This document shows positions 49,838 to 61,800 of a stretch of DNA of 64,000 bases, one piece after another; within the stretch, counting starts at the first letter, position 1, and each line of letters begins with the position of its first letter. This stretch comes from Chrysogorgia sp. JL179-B06. Taxonomy: Eukaryota; Cnidaria; Anthozoa; Scleralcyonacea; Chrysogorgiidae. Location of the stretch: the NCBI GenBank assembly GCA_035772405.1, contig JAYKKM010000010.1, forward strand, positions 186,001 through 250,000, written 5' to 3'. The translations under genes were made by a program, and so were the position numbers. The notes under the pieces are model-generated. The model was not told where the DNA came from and did no database searches. It saw only the letters and a program-made list of their open reading frames with translations.

Positions 49838-52800
49838 TATACAATGGTCGATATTTTTTCGCATCGATCAATTTTATATTTTCGCCTGAATTTTTCATCA
49901 TCGTTATAAGTCGGCTAAACAACACACATATCAAATTTTTAACAAATTTGGTGAATTATTTCCTACATTTCTAAACACGGTGAATTTTGACCTTTTTGAC
50001 CCACATGCATAGAACGTATTGTCTTTGTAGTGTATAGATAGCTTGCGTATATATTTAAAAGTATGAGCTCCCGTGCGGGTGGACCGGTGCGGGTGGGATC
50101 TCTGCAGAGACTCTGCTTCGGGTAACCCTTACATAATTCCTCTCATTGAGGGGGGTAGGGGGGAGCAGAGAAGGGGGTTCATTTTTTGTCACTGACCATT
50201 TTTTTGCTTTGTTAAACTGTATTTACTTTGATTATTTTCATAATAAACTGCTTTTCCTTTCACGCTTTTTCTTCGATTATTTTCAATTTACCTATTATTG
50301 CTTATTAACTCTTTCCTTACGGCTGAAAAACATCAAAAATTGAACGACCACGTTGTTCTATTGATATCTCTTGAAATAACCATAACTGTTGCGAAAGCTA
50401 TACATTTTCTGGAAGCCCAATAAACCGGCTTTTACTTGTTCTTTTAAATTTCCCGAACAAAACACATTATGTTAATATAAATTAGCATTAATTATCATAA
50501 ATCAGGTTGAAAAATTAACATTTTTCCAGAAAAGGCCATCTTGCACGCCCGCGTAGCATCTTGAAAACTCAAAATGCCACCAATCGCAGAGTTGTTTATG
50601 AAATCAAATCAAACTTGGCGTGTGCGTGGATTTCATGTTCCTGGCGCTTGTCGAATTTCAATTTTTAATCTTGCGTTACCGTGTGCCGTGTTTTTCGATT
50701 GACGACTTTGCGGGTCTTCAATGACCCATTTTAACTGCGCCCGTAGGGAAAGAGTTAATATACAATGGTCGATATTTTTTCGCATCGATCAATTTTATAT
50801 TTTCGCCTGAATTTTTCATCATCGTTATAAGTCGGCTAAACAACACACATATCAAATTTTTAACAAATTTGGTGAATTATTTCCTACATTTCTAAACACG
50901 GTGAATTTTGACCTTTTTGACCCACATGCATAGAACGTATTGTCTTTGTAGTGTATAGATAGCTTGCGTATATATTTAAAAGTATGAGCTCCCGTGCGGG
51001 TGGACCGGTGCGGGTGGGATCTCTGCAGAGACTCTGCTTCGGGTAACCCTTACATAATTCCTCTCATTGAGGGGGGTAGGGGGGAGCAGAGAAGGGGGTT
51101 CATTTTTTGTCACTGACCATTTTTTTGCTTTGTTAAACTGTATTTACTTTGATTATTTTCATAATAAACTGCTTTTCCTTTCACGCTTTTTCTTCGATTA
51201 TTTTCAATTTACCTATTATTGCTTATTAACTCTTTCCTTACGGCTGAAAAACATCAAAAATTGAACGACCACGTTGTTCTATTGATATCTCTTGAAATAA
51301 CCATAACTGTTGCGAAAGCTATACATTTTCTGGAAGCCCAATAAACCGGCTTTTACTTGTTCTTTTAAATTTCCCGAACAAAACACATTATGTTAATATA
51401 AATTAGCATTAATTATCATAAATCAGGTTGAAAAATTAACATTTTTCCAGAAAAGGCCATCTTGCACGCCCGCGTAGCATCTTGAAAACTCAAAATGCCA
51501 CCAATCGCAGAGTTGTTTATGAAATCAAATCAAACTTGGCGTGTGCGTGTGCGTGGATTTCATGTTCCTGGCGCTTGTCGAATTTCAATTTTTAATCTTG
51601 CGTTACCGTGTGCCGTGTTTTTCGATTGACGACTTTGCGGGTCTTCAATGACCCATTTTAACTGCGCCCGTAGGGAAAGAGTTAATATACAATGGTCGAT
51701 ATTTTTTCGCATCGATCAATTTTATATTTTCGCCTGAATTTTTCATCATCGTTATAAGTCGGCTAAACAACACACATATCAAATTTTTAACAAATTTGGT
51801 GAATTATTTCCTACATTTCTAAACACGGTGAATTTTGACCTTTTTGACCCACATGCATAGAACGTATTGTCTTTGTAGTGTATAGATAGCTTGCGTATAT
51901 ATTTAAAAGTATGAGCTCCCGTGCGGGTGGACCGGTGCGGGTGGGATCTCTGCAGAGACTCTGCTTCGGGTAACCCTTACATAATTCCTCTCATTGAGGG
52001 GGGTAGGGGGGAGCAGAGAAGGGGGTTCATTTTTTGTCACTGACCATTTTTTTGCTTTGTTAAACTGTATTTACTTTGATTATTTTCATAATAAACTGCT
52101 TTTCCTTTCACGCTTTTTCTTCGATTATTTTCAATTTACCTATTATTGCTTATTAACTCTTTCCTTACGGCTGAAAAACATCAAAAATTGAACGACCACG
52201 TTGTTCTATTGATATCTCTTGAAATAACCATAACTGTTGCGAAAGCTATACATTTTCTGGAAGCCCAATAAACCGGCTTTTACTTGTTCTTTTAAATTTC
52301 CCGAACAAAACACATTATGTTAATATAAATTAGCATTAATTATCATAAATCAGGTTGAAAAATTAACATTTTTCCAGAAAAGGCCATCTTGCACGCCCGC
52401 GTAGCATCTTGAAAACTCAAAATGCCACCAATCGCAGAGTTGTTTATGAAATCAAATCAAACTTGGCGTGTGCGTGGATTTCATGTTCCTGGCGCTTGTC
52501 GAATTTCAATTTTTAATCTTGCGTTACCGTGTGCCGTGTTTTTCGATTGACGACTTTGCGGGTCTTCAATGACCCATTTTAACTGCGCCCGTAGGGAAAG
52601 AGTTAATATACAATGGTCGATATTTTTTCGCATCGATCAATTTTATATTTTCGCCTGAATTTTTCATCATCGTTATAAGTCGGCTAAACAACACACATAT
52701 CAAATTTTTAACAAATTTGGTGAATTATTTCCTACATTTCTAAACACGGTGAATTTTGACCTTTTTGACCCACATGCATAGAACGTATTGTCTTTGTAGT

Positions 52801-55800
52801 GTATAGATAGCTTGCGTATATATTTAAAAGTATGAGCTCCCGTGCGGGTGGACCGGTGCGGGTGGGATCTCTGCAGAGACTCTGCTTCGGGTAACCCTTA
52901 CATAATTCCTCTCATTGAGGGGGGTAGGGGGGAGCAGAGAAGGGGGTTCATTTTTTGTCACTGACCATTTTTTTGCTTTGTTAAACTGTATTTACTTTGA
53001 TTATTTTCATAATAAACTGCTTTTCCTTTCACGCTTTTTCTTCGATTATTTTCAATTTACCTATTATTGCTTATTTAATATACAATGGTCGATATTTTTT
53101 CGCATCGATCAATTTTATATTTTCGCCTGAATTTTTCATCATCGTTATAAGTCGGCTAAACAACACACATATCAAATTTTTAACAAATTTGGTGAATTAT
53201 TTCCTACATTTCTAAACACGGTGAATTTTGACCTTTTTGACCCACATGCATAGAACGTATTGTCTTTGTAGTGTATAGATAGCTTGCGTATATATTTAAA
53301 AGTATGAGCTCCCGTGCGGGTGGACCGGTGCGGGTGGGATCTCTGCAGAGACTCTGCTTCGGGTAACCCTTACATAATTCCTCTCATTGAGGGGGGTAGG
53401 GGGGAGCAGAGAAGGGGGTTCATTTTTTGTCACTGACCATTTTTTTGCTTTGTTAAACTGTATTTACTTTGATTATTTTCATAATAAACTGCTTTTCCTT
53501 TCACGCTTTTTCTTCGATTATTTTCAATTTACCTATTATTGCTTATTGATATACAATGGTCGATATTTTTTCGCATCGATCAATTTTATATTTTCGCCTG
53601 AATTTTTCATCATCGTTATAAGTCGGCTAAACAACACACATATCAAATTTTTAACAAATTTGGTGAATTATTTCCTACATTTCTAAACACGGTGAATTTT
53701 GACCTTTTTGACCCACATGCATAGAACGTATTGTCTTTGTAGTGTATAGATAGCTTGCGTATATATTTAAAAGTATGAGCTCCCGTGCGGGTGGACCGGT
53801 GCGGGTGGGATCTCTGCAGAGACTCTGCTTCGGTTTACTTGTTCTTTTAAATTTCCCGAACAAAACACATTATGTTAATATAAATTAGCATTAATTATCA
53901 TAAATCAGGTTGAAAAATTAACATTTTTCCAGAAAAGGCCATCTTGCACGCCCGCGTAGCATCTTGAAAACTCAAAATGCCACCAATCGCAGAGTTGTTT
54001 ATGAAATCAAATCAAACTTGGCGTGTGCGTGTGCGTGGATTTCATGTTCCTGGCGCTTGTCGAATTTCAATTTTTAATCTTGCGTTACCGTGTGCCGTGT
54101 TTTTCGATTGACGACTTTGCGGGTCTTCAATGACCCATTTTAACTGCGCCCGTAGGGAAAGAGTTAATATACAATGGTCGATATTTTTTCGCATCGATCA
54201 ATTTTATATTTTCGCCTGAATTTTTCATCATCGTTATAAGTCGGCTAAACAACACACATATCAAATTTTTAACAAATTTGGTGAATTATTTCCTACATTT
54301 CTAAACACGGTGAATTTTGACCTTTTTGACCCACATGCATAGAACGTATTGTCTTTGTAGTGTATAGATAGCTTGCGTATATATTTAAAAGTATGAGCTC
54401 CCGTGCGGGTGGACCGGTGCGGGTGGGATCTCTGCAGAGACTCTGCTTCGGGTAACCCTTACATAATTCCTCTCATTGAGGGGGGTAGGGGGGAGCAGAG
54501 AAGGGGGTTCATTTTTTGTCACTGACCATTTTTTTGCTTTGTTAAACTGTATTTACTTTGATTATTTTCATAATAAACTGCTTTTCCTTTCACGCTTTTT
54601 CTTCGATTATTTTCAATTTACCTATTATTGCTTATTAACTCTTTCCTTACGGCTGAAAAACATCAAAAATTGAACGACCACGTTGTTCTATTGATATCTC
54701 TTGAAATAACCATAACTGTTGCGAAAGCTATACATTTTCTGGAAGCCCAATAAACCGGCTTTTACTTGTTCTTTTAAATTTCCCGAACAAAACACATTAT
54801 GTTAATATAAATTAGCATTAATTATCATAAATCAGGTTGAAAAATTAACATTTTTCCAGAAAAGGCCATCTTGCACGCCCGCGTAGCATCTTGAAAACTC
54901 AAAATGCCACCAATCGCAGAGTTGTTTATGAAATCAAATCAAACTTGGCGTGTGCGTGGATGGCGTGTGCGTGGATTTCATGTTCCTGGCGCTTGTCGAA
55001 TTTCAATTTTTAGTCTTGCGTTACCGTGTGCCGTGTTTTTCGATTGACGACTTTGCGGGTCTTCAATGACCCATTTTAACTGCGCCCGTAGGGAAAGAGT
55101 TAATATACAATGGTCGATATTTTTTCGCATCGATCAATTTTATATTTTCGCCTGAATTTTTCATCATCGTTATAAGTCGGCTAAACAACACACATATCAA
55201 ATTTTTAACAAATTTGGTGAATTATTTCCTACATTTCTAAACACGGTGAATTTTGACCTTTTTGACCCACATGCATAGAACGTATTGTCTTTGTAGTGTA
55301 TAGATAGCTTGCGTATATATTTAAAAGTATGAGCTCCCGTGCGGGTGGACCGGTGCGGGTGGGATCTCTGCAGAGACTCTGCTTCGGGTAACCCTTACAT
55401 AATTCCTCTCATTGAGGGGGGTAGGGGGGAGCAGAGAAGGGGGTTCATTTTTTGTCACTGACCATTTTTTTGCTTTGTTAAACTGTATTTACTTTGATTA
55501 TTTTCATAATAAACTGCTTTTCCTTTCACGCTTTTTCTTCGATTATTTTCAATTTACCTATTATTGCTTATTAACTCTTTCCTTACGGCTGAAAAACATC
55601 AAAAATTGAACGACCACGTTGTTCTATTGATATCTCTTGAAATAACCATAACTGTTGCGAAAGCTATACATTTTCTGGAAGCCCAATAAACCGGCTTTTA
55701 CTTGTTCTTTTAAATTTCCCGAACAAAACACATTATGTTAATATAAATTAGCATTAATTATCATAAATCAGGTTGAAAAATTAACATTTTTCCAGAAAAG

Positions 55801-58800
55801 GCCATCTTGCACGCCCGCGTAGCATCTTGAAAACTCAAAATGCCACCAATCGCAGAGTTGTTTATGAAATCAAATCAAACTTGGCGTGTGCGTGGATTTC
55901 ATGTTCCTGGCGCTTGTCGAATTTCAATTTTTAGTCTTGCGTTACCGTGTGCCGTGTTTTTCGATTGACGACTTTGCGGGTCTTCAATGACCCATTTTAA
56001 CTGCGCCCGTAGGGAAAGAGTTAATATACAATGGTCGATATTTTTTCGCATCGATCAATTTTATATTTTCGCCTGAATTTTTCATCATCGTTATAAGTCG
56101 GCTAAACAACACACATATCAAATTTTTAACAAATTTGGTGAATTATTTCCTACATTTCTAAACACGGTGAATTTTGACCTTTTTGACCCACATGCATAGA
56201 ACGTATTGTCTTTGTAGTGTATAGATAGCTTGCGTATATATTTAAAAGTATGAGCTCCCGTGCGGGTGGACCGGTGCGGGTGGGATCTCTGCAGAGACTC
56301 TGCTTCGGGTAACCCTTACATAATTCCTCTCATTGAGGGGGGTAGGGGGGAGCAGAGAAGGGGGTTCATTTTTTGTCACTGACCATTTTTTTGCTTTGTT
56401 AAACTGTATTTACTTTGATTATTTTCATAATAAACTGCTTTTCCTTTCACGCTTTTTCTTCGATTATTTTCAATTTACCTATTATTGCTTATTAATATAC
56501 AATCGAAAAACGATCAATTTTAAATTTTCGCCTGAATTGTTCTATTGATATAAGTCGGCTAAATAACCATATCAAATTTTTAACAAATTTGGTGAATTAT
56601 TTCCTACATTTCTAAACCGGCTTTTTGTTCTTTTAATTTACCCACATGCATAGAACACATTATCTTTGTAGTGTATAAATAGGTTGCGTATATATTTAAA
56701 AGTATGAGCTCCCGTGCACCGGTGCGCGTAGCATCTTGCAGAAACTCAAAATGCTTCGGGTAACCCTTACATAATTCATATCATTGTTTCATTTTTTGTC
56801 ACTGGCGCTTGTTAACGTATTTCTTCATTATTTTTAATCTTGCGTTACCGTGTGCCGTGTTTTTCGATTGACGACTTTGCGGGTCTTCAATGACCCATTT
56901 TAACTGCGCCCGTAGGGAAAGAGTTAATATACAATGGTCGATATTTTTTCGCATCGATCAATTTTATATTTTCGCCTGAATTTTTCATCATCGTTATAAG
57001 TCGGCTAAACAACACACATATCAAATTTTTAACAAATTTGGTGAATTATTTCCTACATTTCTAAACACGGTGAATTTTGACCTTTTTGACCCACATGCAT
57101 AGAACGTATTGTCTTTGTAGTGTATAGATAGCTTGCGTATATATTTAAAAGTATGAGCTCCCGTGCGGGTGGACCGGTGCGGGTGGGATCTCTGCAGAGA
57201 CTCTGCTTCGGGTAACCCTTACATAATTCCTCTCATTGAGGGGGGTAGGGGGGAGCAGAGAAGGGGGTTCATTTTTTGTCACTGACCATTTTTTTGCTTT
57301 GTTAAACTGTATTTACTTTGATTATTTTCATAATAAACTGCTTTTCCTTTCACGCTTTTTCTTCGATTATTTTCAATTTACCTATTATTGCTTATTGATA
57401 TACAATGGTCGATATTTTTTCGCATCGATCAATTTTATATTTTCGCCTGAATTTTTCATCATCGTTATAAGTCGGCTAAACAACACACATATCAAATTTT
57501 TAACAAATTTGGTGAATTATTTCCTACATTTCTAAACACGGTGAATTTTGACCTTTTTGACCCACATGCATAGAACGTATTGTCTTTGTAGTGTATAGAT
57601 AGCTTGCGTATATATTTAAAAGTATGAGCTCCCGTGCGGGTGGACCGGTGCGGGTGGGATCTCTGCAGAGACTCTGCTTCGGTTTACTTGTTCTTTTAAA
57701 TTTCCCGAACAAAACACATTATGTTAATATAAATTAGCATTAATTATCATAAATCAGGTTGAAAAATTAACATTTTTCCAGAAAAGGCCATCTTGCACGC
57801 CCGCGTAGCATCTTGAAAACTCAAAATGCCACCAATCGCAGAGTTGTTTATGAAATCAAATCAAACTTGGCGTGTGCGTGGATTTCATGTTCCTGGCGCT
57901 TGTCGAATTTCAATTTTTAGTCTTGCGTTACCGTGTGCCGTGTTTTTCGATTGACGACTTTGCGGGTCTTCAATGACCCATTTTAACTGCGCCCGTAGGG
58001 AAAGAGTTAATATACAATGGTCGATATTTTTTCGCATCGATCAATTTTATATTTTCGCCTGAATTTTTCATCATCGTTATAAGTCGGCTAAACAACACAC
58101 ATATCAAATTTTTAACAAATTTGGTGAATTATTTCCTACATTTCTAAACACGGTGAATTTTGACCTTTTTGACCCACATGCATAGAACGTATTGTCTTTG
58201 TAGTGTATAGATAGCTTGCGTATATATTTAAAAGTATGAGCTCCCGTGCGGGTGGACCGGTGCGGGTGGGATCTCTGCAGAGACTCTGCTTCGGGTAACC
58301 CTTACATAATTCCTCTCATTGAGGGGGGTAGGGGGGAGCAGAGAAGGGGGTTCATTTTTTGTCACTGACCATTTTTTTGCTTTGTTAAACTGTATTTACT
58401 TTGATTATTTTCATAATAAACTGCTTTTCCTTTCACGCTTTTTCTTCGATTATTTTCAATTTACCTATTATTGCTTATTAACTCTTTCCTTACGGCTGAA
58501 AAACATCAAAAATTGAACGACCACGTTGTTCTATTGATATCTCTTGAAATAACCATAACTGTTGCGAAAGCTATACATTTTCTGGAAGCCCAATAAACCG
58601 GCTTTTTCTTGTTCTTTTAAATTTCCCGAACAAAACACATTATGTTAATATAAATTAGCATTAATTATCATAAATCAGGTTCAAAAATTAACATTTTTCC
58701 AGAAAAGGCCATCTTGCACGCCCGCGTAGCATCTTGAAAACTCAAAATGCCACCAATCGCAGAGTTGTTTATGAAATCAAATCAAACTTGGCGTGTGCGT

Positions 58801-61800
58801 GGATTTCATGTTCCTGGCGCTTGTCGAATTTCAATTTTTAGTCTTGCGTTACCGTGTGCCGTGTTTTTCGATTGACGACTTTGCGGGTCTTCAATGACCC
58901 ATTTTAACTGCGCCCGTAGGGAAAGAGTTAATATACAATGGTCGATATTTTTTCGCATCGATCAATTTTATATTTTCGCCTGAATTTTTCATCATCGTTA
59001 TAAGTCGGCTAAACAACACACATATCAAATTTTTAACAAATTTGGTGAATTATTTCCTACATTTCTAAACACGGTGAATTTTGACCTTTTTGACCCACAT
59101 GCATAGAACGTATTGTCTTTGTAGTGTATAGATAGCTTGCGTATATATTTAAAAGTATGAGCTCCCGTGCGGGTGGACCGGTGCGGGTGGGATCTCTGCA
59201 GAGACTCTGCTTCGGGTAACCCTTACATAATTCCTCTCATTGAGGGGGGTAGGGGGGAGCAGAGAAGGGGGTTCATTTTTTGTCACTGACCATTTTTTTG
59301 CTTTGTTAAACTGTATTTACTTTGATTATTTTCATAATAAACTGCTTTTCCTTTCACGCTTTTTCTTCGATTATTTTCAATTTACCTATTATTGCTTATT
59401 AACTCTTTCCTTACGGCTGAAAAACATCAAAAATTGAACGACCACGTTGTTCTATTGATATCTCTTGAAATAACCATAACTGTTGCGAAAGCTATACATT
59501 TTCTGGAAGCCCAATAAACCGGCTTTTTCTTGTTCTTTTAAATTTCCCGAACAAAACACATTATGTTAATATAAATTAGCATTAATTATCATAAATCAGG
59601 TTGAAAAATTAACATTTTTCCAGAAAAGGCCATCTTGCACGCCCGCGTAGCATCTTGAAAACTCAAAATGCCACCAATCGCAGAGTTGTTTATGAAATCA
59701 AATCAAACTTGGCGTGTGCGTGGATTTCATGTTCCTGGCGCTTGTCGAATTTCAATTTTTAGTCTTGCGTTACCGTGTGCCGTGTTTTTCGATTGACGAC
59801 TTTGCGGGTCTTCAATGACCCATTTTAACTGCGCCCGTAGGGAAAGAGTTAATATACAATGGTCGATATTTTTTCGCATCGATCAATTTTATATTTTCGC
59901 CTGAATTTTTCATCATCGTTATAAGTCGGCTAAACAACACACATATCAAATTTTTAACAAATTTGGTGAATTATTTCCTACATTTCTAAACACGGTGAAT
60001 TTTGACCTTTTTGACCCACATGCATAGAACGTATTGTCTTTGTAGTGTATAGATAGCTTGCGTATATATTTAAAAGTATGAGCTCCCGTGCGGGTGGACC
60101 GGTGCGGGTGGGATCTCTGCAGAGACTCTGCTTCGGGTAACCCTTACATAATTCCTCTCATTGAGGGGGGTAGGGGGGAGCAGAGAAGGGGGTTCATTTT
60201 TTGTCACTGACCATTTTTTTGCTTTGTTAAACTGTATTTACTTTGATTATTTTCATAATAAACTGCTTTTCCTTTCACGCTTTTTCTTCGATTATTTTCA
60301 ATTTACCTATTATTGCTTATTAACTCTTTCCTTACGGCTGAAAAACATCAAAAATTGAACGACCACGTTGTTCTATTGATATCTCTTGAAATAACCATAA
60401 CTGTTGCGAAAGCTATACATTTTCTGGAAGCCCAATAAACCGGCTTTTTCTTGTTCTTTTAAATTTCCCGAACAAAACACATTATGTTAATATAAATTAG
60501 CATTAATTATCATAAATCAGGTTGAAAAATTAACATTTTTCCAGAAAAGGCCATCTTGCACGCCCGCGTAGCATCTTGAAAACTCAAAATGCCACCAATC
60601 GCAGAGTTGTTTATGAAATCAAATCAAACTTGGCGTGTGCGTGGATTTCATGTTCCTGGCGCTTGTCGAATTTCAATTTTTAGTCTTGCGTTACCGTGTG
60701 CCGTGTTTTTCGATTGACGACTTTGCGGGTCTTCAATGACCCATTTTAACTGCGCCCGTAGGGAAAGAGTTAATATACAATGGTCGATATTTTTTCGCAT
60801 CGATCAATTTTATATTTTCGCCTGAATTTTTCATCATCGTTATAAGTCGGCTAAACAACACACATATCAAATTTTTAACAAATTTGGTGAATTATTTCCT
60901 ACATTTCTAAACACGGTGAATTTTGACCTTTTTGACCCACATGCATAGAACGTATTGTCTTTGTAGTGTATAGATAGCTTGCGTATATATTTAAAAGTAT
61001 GAGCTCCCGTGCGGGTGGACCGGTGCGGGTGGGATCTCTGCAGAGACTCTGCTTCGGGTAACCCTTACATAATTCCTCTCATTGAGGGGGGTAGGGGGGA
61101 GCAGAGAAGGGGGTTCATTTTTTGTCACTGACCATTTTTTTGCTTTGTTAAACTGTATTTACTTTGATTATTTTCATAATAAACTGCTTTTCCTTTCACG
61201 CTTTTTCTTCGATTATTTTCAATTTACCTATTATTGCTTATTAACTCTTTCCTTACGGCTGAAAAACATCAAAAATTGAACGACCACGTTGTTCTATTGA
61301 TATCTCTTGAAATAACCATAACTGTTGCGAAAGCTATACATTTTCTGGAAGCCCAATAAACCGGCTTTTTCTTGTTCTTTTAAATTTCCCGAACAAAACA
61401 CATTATGTTAATATAAATTAGCATTAATTATCATAAATCAGGTTCAAAAATTAACATTTTTCCAGAAAAGGCCATCTTGCACGCCCGCGTAGCATCTTGA
61501 AAACTCAAAATGCCACCAATCGCAGAGTTGTTTATGAAATCAAATCAAACTTGGCGTGTGCGTGGATTTCATGTTCCTGGCGCTTGTCGAATTTCAATTT
61601 TTAGTCTTGCGTTACCGTGTGCCGTGTTTTTCGATTGACGACTTTGCGGGTCTTCAATGACCCATTTTAACTGCGCCCGTAGGGAAAGAGTTAATATACA
61701 ATGGTCGATATTTTTTCGCATCGATCAATTTTATATTTTCGCCTGAATTTTTCATCATCGTTATAAGTCGGCTAAACAACACACATATCAAATTTTTAAC

